NCBI GenBank assembly: GCA_035652235.1
Contig: DASREE010000032.1
Coordinates: forward strand, 145,040 to 209,039
Length of the DNA: 64,000 nucleotides
Source: PALSA-612 sp035652235
Lineage (GTDB): Bacteria > Actinomycetota > Thermoleophilia > Gaiellales > Gaiellaceae
Direction: 5' to 3'
In this document: positions 42,055-49,990 of the stretch, piece by piece
How positions within the stretch are numbered: position 1 is the stretch's first letter
Layout: each line of letters opens with the position of its first letter
Translations under genes and position numbers: made by a program
Notes under the pieces: model-generated
The model's database searches: none
What the model saw: the letters and a program-made list of their open reading frames with translations, nothing else
What the model was told of the DNA's origin: nothing

Positions 42055-42283
42055 GCTCGGCACCGTACTGGTTGTTTCGGACGTGTCCGCGACGGGCTCG
42101 AGGTACCTCTCGAATCCTGGGGCATCCCGCCTCTGCGAGGCGACCTCCTCAGGGTCGGCCGGCGCCTCTGCGCCCCTGACGAGGAGCGACTTCGGTCGCG
42201 ACGAGGAAGCGTTCACCGGAAGCGTGTGACGCTTCGCACGGGCAAGGCGTGCCTCGGCCGAGCGGGGAACGTCCCCACGAGCG

Positions 42284-42314
42284 GGTTTACGAACATACGT
42301 TCTCTCGGTAACCT
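42284..42314 (+). promoter_or_regulatory. lhr promoter with LexA-type SOS box
   Basis: TTTACG (42285-42290) and TAACCT (42309-42314) are spaced about 18 nt apart. Between them lies CGAACATACGTTCT (42290-42303), a GAAC-N4-GTTC palindrome matching the actinobacterial LexA consensus except for its last base. TAACCT is followed by 6 nt and GTG 42321, so the mRNA is probably leaderless and LexA-repressed. Confidence 0.65.
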
Positions 42315-42320
42315 CCAGGC

Positions 42321-45300
42321 GTGGACCCACTCGGCGTCTTCAGCCCCGGCACCCGCGCCTGGTTCGAGCGGACGTTCGAGGCGCCGACCCCCGCCCAGTC
42401 GCTCGGCTGGCCGGCCATCGCCGCCGGAGGCCACGTGCTCGTGCAGGCCCCCACGGGCTCCGGTAAGACCCTCGCCGCCTTCCTGTTCGGCATCGACCGG
42501 CTCACCCCCACGGCGGGCCAGGGGCTTCGGCTGCTCTACGTCTCGCCGCTCAAGGCGCTGAACTACGACGTCGAGCGCAACCTGCGCGGCCCGCTCGCCG
42601 GCCTTCGCTCCGAGCTCAGGGTGGCGGTGCGTACGGGCGATACGCCGCAGAGGGAGCGGATGCAGATGCTCCGCCGGCCGCCCGACATCCTGATCACGAC
42701 ACCGGAGTCGCTGTTCCTGCTCCTCACCTCGCAGGCGCGGGAGCTCCTGCGCGGCGTCGAGACGCTCATCCTCGACGAGGTGCACGCCGTCGCCGCCACC
42801 AAGCGCGGCGCGCACCTCGCCCTGAGCGTGGAGCGCCTCGACCGTCTCACCCCGGGGCCGGTGCAGCGGATCGGGCTGTCGGCCACGCAGCGCCCTCTCG
42901 AGGAGATCGGGCGCTTCGTCTCCGGCGGGCGTTCCATCGAGCTCGTCGATGCGGGTCGAGCAAAGGAGCTCGACCTCGAGGTCGTCGTCCCGCTCGAGGA
43001 CATGAGCGACCTGTCCGCCTCGCAGCCCATCCGCCAGCCGGAGCCGGCCGACGGCAGCTTCGTCGCGGACGGTGTCGGCCCCAGCACGCAGTCGATCTGG
43101 CCCTCGATCTACCCCGAGATCCTCCGCCTGATCGAGCAGCACCGCTCGACGATCGTCTTCGTCAACAACCGCCGCCTCGCCGAGCGCCTGGCGCTGCGGC
43201 TGAACGAGCTGGCCGAGCGGGAGATCGCCCGCGCACACCACGGCTCGCTCGCCCGCGAGCAGCGACTCGAGATCGAGGAGCTGCTGAAGCGCGGCGAGAT
43301 TCCCTGCCTCGTCGCCACGTCGTCGCTCGAGCTCGGCATCGACATGGGCGCCGTCGACCTCGTCGTCCAGGTGGAGTCGCCCAAGTCGGTCGCGCGTGGC
43401 CTGCAGCGGGTGGGGCGCGCCGGCCATGCGCTCGGAGCCGTCTCCAAGGGGCGCATCTTCCCCAAGTTCCGGCTCGACCTCCTCGAGTCCGCGGTCGTCG
43501 CCAGGCGCATGCGTGCGGGCGAGATCGAGGAGACCGCGATCCCGCGCAACGCTCTCGACGTCCTCGCGCAGCAGATCGTCGCCATCTGCGCCGACGAGGA
43601 GGTGCCGGTCGACGAGCTGCACGAGCTCGTGCGCCGCGCCTACCCGTTCGCCGACCTCTCGCGCATCCAGCTCGAGAACGTCCTCGACATGCTGGCCGGC
43701 CGCTACCCGTCGGACGAGTTCGCCGAGCTCAGGCCGAGGATCGTGTGGGACCGCACCGCCGGCATCGTCCGCGGCCGCGCCGGCGCGCGCCGCCTGGCGG
43801 TCACGAACGCCGGCACCATCCCCGACCGGGGCCTGTTCACGGTCCAACTCGTCGACTCCGGAAGCCGCGTCGGCGAGCTCGACGAGGAGATGGTGTACGA
43901 GGCCAGGGCCGGGCAGACGTTCATGCTGGGCGCGTCCACCTGGCGGATCGAGGAGATCACACGCGACCGGGTGCTCGTGTCGCCGGCGCCGGGTGTCCCC
44001 GGCGCGGTGCCCTTCTGGAAAGGGGAGGGAGTCGGAAGGCCCTACGAGCTCGGGGCCGCGATCGGACAGGCGGCTCGCGAGCTCGCGTCGCTCCCGGATG
44101 GCGCCGCGCTCGAGCGGCTCGGCGTGGACTACCACCTCGACGAACGGGCGGCCCGGAACCTGCTCGCGTTCCTGCGCGAGCAGGAGGCGGCGACCGGCAC
44201 GGTGCCGTCCGACCGCACGGTCGTGGTCGAGCGCTTCCGCGACGAGATCGGGGACTGGCGCGTCTGCATCCTCACCCCCTTCGGCGGCCGCGTGCACGCG
44301 CCGTGGGCGCTCGCGCTCACAGCGCGGCTGCGCGAGGCGGTCGGCCTGGACGTGCAGTCGATCTGGTCGGACGACGGGATCGCCCTGCATCTTCCCGACG
44401 CCGACGCCCCGCCCCCGCTGTCCGAGCTGCTGGTCGCAGCGGAAGAGGTGGAGGAGCTGGTCGTCGCCGAGGTCGGTGGGAGCGCCCTCTTCGGCTCGCG
44501 GTTCCGCGAGAACGCGGCGCGCGCGCTCCTCATCCCGCGCCGCCGTCCCGGGGAGCGGACGCCGCTGTGGCAGCAACGCCTGAAGGCGCAGTCCCTCCTG
44601 CAGGTGGCTCGCCGCTATCCGGCCTTCCCCATCGTGCTCGAGACCTACCGCGAGTGCCTCCAGGACGTCTTCGACCTGCCGGCGCTCCGCCGCCTGCTGC
44701 AGCGGATCGCGACGAGGGAGCTGGACGTCGTCGAGATCGAGACGCCGTCCGCATCCCCGTTCGCCGCCTCCCTGCTCTTCGACTACGTCGCCACCTACAT
44801 GTACGAGGACGACACGCCTCCCGCGGAGCGGCGTGCGCAGGCGCTGTCGCTGGATCGCGAGCTCCTGCGCGAGCTCCTGGGGCAGGAGGAGCTGCGCGAG
44901 CTGCTCGACGCGAGCGCAGTCGAGGAGGTGGAGGCGCAGCTGCGCGGCCGTCCTCGTACTCCAGACGATCTGCACCATCTCCTTCTTCTTCGAGGTGATT
45001 TGCGATCCGAAGAGTACGATCAGACTCTGGCGGAGCCGCTCCTGCGCGAGCGGCGCGCCGTGCTCGTCCGCATCGGCGGCGAGGTACGTCTGATCGCGGC
45101 CGAGGACGCCGGTCGCTACCGAGACGGCGTCGGCGCCATGCCGCCCTCCGGTCTGCCGGATGCGTTCCTCCAGCCGGGCGAGCTCCCGCTGCGGAGCCTG
45201 CTCGCGCGCTTCGCCCGCGGGCGGGGGCCGTTCACGACCGCGGAGGCGGCGGCCCGCTTCGGCATCGACGCAGCCAGCGCCGAGGCGGAGCTGGAAGCGC

Positions 45301-46610
45301 TCGAACGGGAGGAGCGCCTCGTCCGCGGCGAGCTGCGCCCCGGGGGCACGGAACGGGAGTGGTGCGATCCCGACGTCCTCCGCCGGCTGCGCCGCGCGTC
45401 GCTCGCCGCGCTGCGCAGGGAGGTCGAGCCTGCGGAGCAGGCGGCGCTCGGCCGGTTCCTCCCGGCCTGGCACGGGATCGACCGGCGGGCGAGCCTGCGC
45501 GAGGCGCTCGTGCCGCTGCAGGGGCTCCCGCTGCCCGTGTCCCTGTGGGAGTCAGACATCCTGCCCCGCCGCGTTCCCGGCTACCGGCCGGAGCTCCTCG
45601 ACCAGCTGTGCGCGACCGGTGAGGTCGTCTGGGTCGGCGCCGGGATCGACCGCGTCGCCGTGTACTTCCGGGAAGACGCGGCGCCGCTCGGGCGTCCGTC
45701 CGGGGCTCCGCCGAGCGAGACGGAGGCGGCCGCCCGGCTCCGCGAGGCCCTGCGCGGGAGCGCGCTCTTCTGGCCCGACCTGCTCGAGGAGTCCGGGCTG
45801 GATGCGGAGGCGGCGCTGCCGGCGCTGTGGGACCTTGTCTGGGCGGGCGAGGCGACGAACGACGCGTGGCAGCCGCTGCGCGCGCCTCGCCGGTACGGGG
45901 CTCCGAGGGAGGAGCGCCGTCCGCGGCGGTTCTCCCGGCGGCGCACCACGGCCGTGACGTCGACGCAGGGGCGCTGGTCGTTGACGGACCGCCTCTTCTC
46001 GGCGCGGCCGGACCGGCGCGCGCTCGCCGAGCTCCTGCTCGAGCGGCACGGCGTCGTCACGCGGGACGGCGTCCGGGCCGAGGGCATCCCGGGTGGCTAC
46101 GGGGCCGTGTACGGTGAGCTCCGTGCGCTCGAGACGCTCGGTCTCTGCCGGCGCGGCTACTTCGTCGAGGGACTCGGCGGTGCGCAGTTCGCGCTCGGCG
46201 GGGCGGTCGAGCGGCTCCGCGAGCTGAGACCGCGCGAGGGCGACGAGCCCGAGCCGCTCGTGCTGGCCGCCGCCGACCCTGCGCAGCCGTACGGCGCCGC
46301 CCTGGCCTGGCCGAAGCGAGCCGGCGCCCGTGCCGCGCGGGTCGCGGGCGCGCTCGTCGTCCTGCTCGCGGGCGAGCCGGCGCTCTTCGTCGAGCGCCGG
46401 GGTCGCTCGCTCGTCCCGCTGCGCGAGCTGGACGAGGCGTGGCTGCGCCGCGCGCTCGGGGCGCTCGTCGAGCATGCGCGGCGACACGGGCTGAAGCGGC
46501 TCGCCGTGGAGCGCTTCGACGGAGTTCCCGTCGCCGACTCCGAGGCGATGCCGCTCCTCGCCGAGGCCGGCTTCGTCGCGGGGCCGCGAAGAGCCGTTCT
46601 GCGCACGTAG
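42321..46610 (+). CDS. lhr: Lhr-family superfamily 2 DNA helicase
   Basis: The 1429-residue protein is a full-length Lhr helicase. Motif I is QAPTGSGKTLAAFLFG, motif II LILDEVHAVAATKRG, motif III GLSATQRPLEEIG, and motif VI falls in GLQRVGRAGHALGA. Beyond the two RecA domains (to about residue 400) come the winged helix, beta-barrel and long C-terminal region of the Lhr family (about 1500 residues in mycobacteria). It translocates 3' to 5' on single-stranded DNA and unwinds RNA:DNA hybrids. In mycobacteria it is induced by DNA damage; the SOS box at 42290 fits this. It diverges from nucS. Confidence 0.95.
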   Translation: MDPLGVFSPGTRAWFERTFEAPTPAQSLGWPAIAAGGHVLVQAPTGSGKTLAAFLFGIDRLTPTAGQGLRLLYVSPLKALNYDVERNLRGPLAGLRSELRVAVRTGDTPQRERMQMLRRPPDILITTPESLFLLLTSQARELLRGVETLILDEVHAVAATKRGAHLALSVERLDRLTPGPVQRIGLSATQRPLEEIGRFVSGGRSIELVDAGRAKELDLEVVVPLEDMSDLSASQPIRQPEPADGSFVADGVGPSTQSIWPSIYPEILRLIEQHRSTIVFVNNRRLAERLALRLNELAEREIARAHHGSLAREQRLEIEELLKRGEIPCLVATSSLELGIDMGAVDLVVQVESPKSVARGLQRVGRAGHALGAVSKGRIFPKFRLDLLESAVVARRMRAGEIEETAIPRNALDVLAQQIVAICADEEVPVDELHELVRRAYPFADLSRIQLENVLDMLAGRYPSDEFAELRPRIVWDRTAGIVRGRAGARRLAVTNAGTIPDRGLFTVQLVDSGSRVGELDEEMVYEARAGQTFMLGASTWRIEEITRDRVLVSPAPGVPGAVPFWKGEGVGRPYELGAAIGQAARELASLPDGAALERLGVDYHLDERAARNLLAFLREQEAATGTVPSDRTVVVERFRDEIGDWRVCILTPFGGRVHAPWALALTARLREAVGLDVQSIWSDDGIALHLPDADAPPPLSELLVAAEEVEELVVAEVGGSALFGSRFRENAARALLIPRRRPGERTPLWQQRLKAQSLLQVARRYPAFPIVLETYRECLQDVFDLPALRRLLQRIATRELDVVEIETPSASPFAASLLFDYVATYMYEDDTPPAERRAQALSLDRELLRELLGQEELRELLDASAVEEVEAQLRGRPRTPDDLHHLLLLRGDLRSEEYDQTLAEPLLRERRAVLVRIGGEVRLIAAEDAGRYRDGVGAMPPSGLPDAFLQPGELPLRSLLARFARGRGPFTTAEAAARFGIDAASAEAELEALEREERLVRGELRPGGTEREWCDPDVLRRLRRASLAALRREVEPAEQAALGRFLPAWHGIDRRASLREALVPLQGLPLPVSLWESDILPRRVPGYRPELLDQLCATGEVVWVGAGIDRVAVYFREDAAPLGRPSGAPPSETEAAARLREALRGSALFWPDLLEESGLDAEAALPALWDLVWAGEATNDAWQPLRAPRRYGAPREERRPRRFSRRRTTAVTSTQGRWSLTDRLFSARPDRRALAELLLERHGVVTRDGVRAEGIPGGYGAVYGELRALETLGLCRRGYFVEGLGGAQFALGGAVERLRELRPREGDEPEPLVLAAADPAQPYGAALAWPKRAGARAARVAGALVVLLAGEPALFVERRGRSLVPLRELDEAWLRRALGALVEHARRHGLKRLAVERFDGVPVADSEAMPLLAEAGFVAGPRRAVLRT

Positions 46611-46663
46611 AGACGGCGACGTGGGGCTTCGGCTGGAGCGCGACGAGCGGCTAGACTCGCCGA

Positions 46664-47215
46664 GTGCCAGACCGAGTCCCAGAGGCGCCGCTCGAGGACT
46701 CCGGCTCAGGTCTCGCGCCCTCGGGAGACGGCTGGTTCGTCGTGAACGTGCGGGACGCCGAGTGGTGGTCGTCGGGGGCCTTCGGCTCGGGCTGCGGATT
46801 CGAGAGCCAGCAGTTCGCGTTTCCGCAGCTCGGCATCAACATCAGCGTCCTGGAGCCGGGGCAGCCGAACTGCCTCTACCACTCCGAGTCGCAGCAGGAG
46901 GCGTTCCTCGTCCTCGCCGGGGAGTGCCGACTTCTGGTCGAGGGGAGGGAGCGACTGCTGCGGCCGTGGGACTTCTTCCACTGTCCGGCCGGCGTCGAGC
47001 ACGTGTTCGTGGGTGCGGGCGAGTCGCCCTGCGTAATCCTCATGACCGGGGTGAGGACGGAGGAGGAGCAGCTGCTCTACCCAGTGTCCGAGCTCGCGGC
47101 CTGGTACGGGGCGAGCGCGGAGGAGGAGACTTCCGACCCGCAGCAGGCATACGCTCGGTTCGAGCGGCCTCGGCGCGGACGGCCTTCGTACTGGGACCGC
47201 CTTCCCTGGGCGTAG
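46664..47215 (+). CDS. cupin-domain protein
   Basis: The 183-residue protein has a single cupin barrel: motif 1 in LYHSESQQEAFLVLAGECRL, with H, E and possibly Q as metal ligands, and motif 2 in RPWDFFHCPAGVEHVFVG. It could be a small metal-dependent enzyme or a sugar-binding protein; the substrate is not evident. GTG 46664 is supported by TAGACT (46652-46657) plus 6 nt. It stands between lhr and a decayed nei gene, which suggests insertion into the conserved lhr-nei pair. Confidence 0.8.
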   Translation: MPDRVPEAPLEDSGSGLAPSGDGWFVVNVRDAEWWSSGAFGSGCGFESQQFAFPQLGINISVLEPGQPNCLYHSESQQEAFLVLAGECRLLVEGRERLLRPWDFFHCPAGVEHVFVGAGESPCVILMTGVRTEEEQLLYPVSELAAWYGASAEEETSDPQQAYARFERPRRGRPSYWDRLPWA

Positions 47216-47246
47216 GCGGGCAGGCGACCCGCCGGTCGTCGCTCGC

Positions 47247-47515
47247 AGGCGGTGCTCCGGGGAGGAGCCGTCCTCGACTTCGCCGAGCGCGCGACGGACC
47301 GCCTCGGCCCGGACGTCCCGGCCGACGCGCCCGACCTCCCGGGCATGCTCGGGCGGCTGCGCGCCGCCGAGCAGCGGCGCGAGGTACCGGCGCGCAGGCC
47401 GCCCGTGCGGCCGCTGCGGCACGCCGATTCGGGCAGGGGGGCAAGGCGACGACAACCGGGTCGCGTGCTGGTGCCCGCGCTGCCAGCCGGGCGAACAGGA
47501 AGGAGAGGCGGCCGC
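47247..47515 (+). pseudogene. decayed Nei/Fpg-family DNA glycosylase, C-terminal part
   Basis: One frame reads DRLGPDVPADAPDLPGMLGR, the kind of linker seen in the middle of Nei proteins. A second frame then reads YRRAGRPCGRCGTPI and later GDDNRVACWCPRCQPG, the complete C-terminal zinc finger of endonuclease VIII/Fpg with its four cysteines. The N-terminal catalytic MPEGD region is missing and the two parts are out of frame. No intact gene remains. In Mycobacterium nei2 (Rv3297) follows lhr (Rv3296), so position supports the identity. Confidence 0.7.
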
Positions 47516-47533
47516 GGCGCCGTACGTGAACTC

Positions 47534-48790
47534 GTGGCACCGCGCTCGCCGCAGCTGTACGAGGCCATCAGGCGCTTCTGCCTCGGCGCGTTCGCCTGCC
47601 TGTACCGCGAGTCCCAGGCCGAGGCGCCGCTCCCCTTCTCGTTCGAGGAGCACGTCGCGCCCGACCGTCCGCCCCTGTACGAGTACCGGCCGCTCACGCG
47701 CGGCTACGTCGAGGCGCGAGCCGACCGGCTGCTGGCGCTCGACGACGCCCACTATGCGGTCGAGGAGCTCGCCCGCGAGCCGGCGGCTGCGATCTTCTCC
47801 CGAGCGCACGCCGACGCCTCGAGCCCGGGCGGCGGCGAGCGGCTCTTCCGCTCGATCCTGCTTCCGCTCCTGAGCGGCATCGCCGACCAGTGCGGCGGCT
47901 TCGAATGGGACGACCGCGTGTTCGAGCGCGCGTACCTCGATCTCGAGCAGGCGCTGTTCGGCGAGCGGCACGCGTACGCCGCCATCGCACCGCTCGTCGG
48001 CGTCTCGGTTCCCGTGCCGGTGAGCCTCGGGCGCGGCCTCCGCGTGCGCGCCGCCGCCGTGGGCGAGATCTCGTCCTACTGGCCGGAGGCGAACGGCCTG
48101 CTGCCGCCGGCGTTCGGCCGCGAGGCAGAGCGTGCGGCGGTCGCCGAGCTCGAGTGCGTCTTCCCGGCGGGCGCGGTCGAGCTGCCGGACGCTCCGGGCG
48201 AGATCGCCGACGCCGTCACCGCGCTCCGGCTCGCGACGGCAGCGCCCGTTGCCGCCGGGCCCGTGCTCTTCGAGCGGCTCGACTGGCGCCCGGTGGGCGT
48301 GCGCCCGGTGCTGGCGATCGCGGCCGCCGAGCCGCCGGGAGAGCCGACGCGCCTGGACGAGTTCCGCGGCGGCCTCGCCGCCGAGCTGCTGCAACGCCTC
48401 GCCGTATGTGACGGCGACCCGCCGCTCGGCGAGGCGGTCGACCACTGGGAGCTGTCGCTGTTCGCCGCGGAGCCCTCCCGTTCCGGCGAGCTGCGGGAGT
48501 CGCTCGCGGCTCTCCTCGGCGCGGGCGACGGCCTGTGGGCGGCGTCTGCCCGGCTCGCGGCGCTGGTGGGGGAGAGCCCGGCCGAGCGCGGCGAGCTGTT
48601 CGCCAGGTTGCGCGGGCTCGCCGGGGGCGGCCATGCGTCGACGCGCGACGGCGAGGCGATCCGTCGCGCGATCGTCGAGGCGCTGATGAGCGACGACAGG
48701 CACGGCCTCGTCGCGCGCCTCGACGACTCGCTGCTCGGGCTGACGCCTCGACCGCGAAGCTATTTCGCGGTCGAGGCGCTGGCGAGCTGA
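47534..48790 (+). CDS. conserved-looking protein of unknown function
   Basis: The open frame from GTG 47534 gives 418 residues of well-formed protein (LYEAIRRFCLGAFACLYRES, FSFEEHVAPDRPPLYEYRPL, LLPLLSGIADQCGGFEWDD, VLFERLDWRPVGVRP). It is rich in helices and lacks signal peptide, membrane segment or motif I can assign. The frame is open back to 47252, but that part covers the nei remnant and is arginine-rich, so the start is uncertain. A purine-rich AGGAAGGAGAGG lies 25 nt upstream. I do not recognise the family. Confidence 0.65.
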   Translation: MAPRSPQLYEAIRRFCLGAFACLYRESQAEAPLPFSFEEHVAPDRPPLYEYRPLTRGYVEARADRLLALDDAHYAVEELAREPAAAIFSRAHADASSPGGGERLFRSILLPLLSGIADQCGGFEWDDRVFERAYLDLEQALFGERHAYAAIAPLVGVSVPVPVSLGRGLRVRAAAVGEISSYWPEANGLLPPAFGREAERAAVAELECVFPAGAVELPDAPGEIADAVTALRLATAAPVAAGPVLFERLDWRPVGVRPVLAIAAAEPPGEPTRLDEFRGGLAAELLQRLAVCDGDPPLGEAVDHWELSLFAAEPSRSGELRESLAALLGAGDGLWAASARLAALVGESPAERGELFARLRGLAGGGHASTRDGEAIRRAIVEALMSDDRHGLVARLDDSLLGLTPRPRSYFAVEALAS

Positions 48791-48900
48791 CGGCTGGCTG
48801 GAACTGCCGCGCATGGCCCATCCAGCGGCGGCGCGCCTCGGCACACCCTCGATACGAACCCGTCACACCTCCGTGGCGGCCGGTCGGCTACCGTCGAGCC

Positions 48901-49218
48901 ATGGACGAGGCGAGGGCCGTGCTGGCGCGACTCCAGCGCATCGAGCGGCTGGAGCGGGCGGGCGCGCCGGCCCGCGACCTGCTCGTCGAGGTGCGCACGC
49001 TCCTCGGGGAGGCGGAGGCGTGGCTGCGTGCGGAGCCAGCACGCGCCGGCGGCGTGGCCGAGAGCGCGCTCGAGCGCTGCCGGCGCGCGGTGGCCGCCGC
49101 CGAGCGGGGCCGGATGGCGGCGGAGGACTCTGGTAACGTGGCTCGAAGAGAGCCCGAGCATGGGTCTCTTGCACGCACTGCGCGAGCCCGCGGTGGGCGA
49201 GCTCCCCCAGAAGGAAGC
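48901..49218 (+). pseudogene. small helical ORF without a stop of its own, upstream of parA
   Basis: ATG 48901 follows TACCGT (48889-48894) by 6 nt, a clear leaderless start. It opens about 78 helical, gene-like residues (MDEARAVLARLQRIERLERA onwards, to AAAERGRMAAEDSG). No stop follows in this frame; it stays open through parA and beyond, ending near 50370, with shadow sequence after about 49135. A one-base change would terminate it at TAA near 49135, or a +1 shift would fuse it to parA. I treat it as a small gene with a lost stop. Confidence 0.4.
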
Positions 49219-49219
49219 C

Positions 49220-49990
49220 ATGGCACGAGTCATAGCGTTCGCCAACCAGAAGGGCGGGGTGGCGAAGACGACCTCGACGCTCAACCTCGCGGTCGCGCTC
49301 GCCGAGCAGGGATCGAAGGTGCTGACGGTCGACCTCGACCCTCAGGGCAACCTGACCATGAGCCAGGGCCTCAACCCGGACACGATCGAGCGCTCCATGT
49401 ACGACGTGCTCGTACACCGGCTGCCGATCGAGCAGGTCGTCCACGAGGGCGAGATCGACCTGGCCGTGTCGTCGATCGACCTCGCGGGGGCCGAGCTGGC
49501 GCTCTCGAGCATGATCGGCCGGGAGCGGGCGCTCGAGCGGGCGCTCTTCCCGGTGAAGCCGCAGTACGACTTCGTGCTCATCGACACGCCGCCGTCGCTC
49601 GGCCTGCTCACGATCAACGCCCTCGTCGCCTCCGACGGGGTGATCGTGCCGGTCCAGTGCGAGTACCTCTCGCTGCGCGGGCTGGTGCAGCTCGAGAACA
49701 CCCTGAGCATGATCCGCGAGAACCTCAACCCGAACGTTGGCATCCAGGGGATCCTGCCGACCATGTTCGACGGGCGGACGCTGCACGCGCGCGAGGCCGT
49801 CGAGATCCTGGAAGAGAACTTCGGCGACCTCGTCTTCAAGACGCGGATCCGAAAGACGGTGCGGTACGCGGAGGCGCCCGTAAAGGGGCTGAGCGTGCTC
49901 AAGTACGAGCCTCAGGGCAGCGCCGCCGAGGCCTATCGAGAGCTGGCAAAGGAGGTCGTCAATGGCGCGCAAGCGCGCCAGCATGCGTGA
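49220..49990 (+). CDS. parA: ParA/Soj-family chromosome-partitioning ATPase
   Basis: The 256-residue protein has the deviant Walker A KGGVAKTT (residues 11-18, signature lysine K11), the switch motifs DLDPQGNLT and LIDTPPSLG, and the DNA-binding C-terminus of Soj-like ParA. These ATPases move ParB-bound origins or position other structures along the nucleoid. AAGGAAG precedes ATG 49220. It overlaps the ftsZ start by 29 nt, and no parB or typical oriC gene set is present, so it may serve division-site placement rather than origin segregation. Confidence 0.9.
   Translation: MARVIAFANQKGGVAKTTSTLNLAVALAEQGSKVLTVDLDPQGNLTMSQGLNPDTIERSMYDVLVHRLPIEQVVHEGEIDLAVSSIDLAGAELALSSMIGRERALERALFPVKPQYDFVLIDTPPSLGLLTINALVASDGVIVPVQCEYLSLRGLVQLENTLSMIRENLNPNVGIQGILPTMFDGRTLHAREAVEILEENFGDLVFKTRIRKTVRYAEAPVKGLSVLKYEPQGSAAEAYRELAKEVVNGAQARQHA

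Noticed and set aside
42213..45473. 1086-residue minus-strand frame over lhr
   Set aside because: It is an antisense shadow; the plus-strand Lhr motifs are unambiguous.
49159..49219. ATG 49159 as the parA start
   Set aside because: It is in frame, but ATG 49220 has a ribosome binding site (AAGGAAG) and matches the usual ParA N-terminus.
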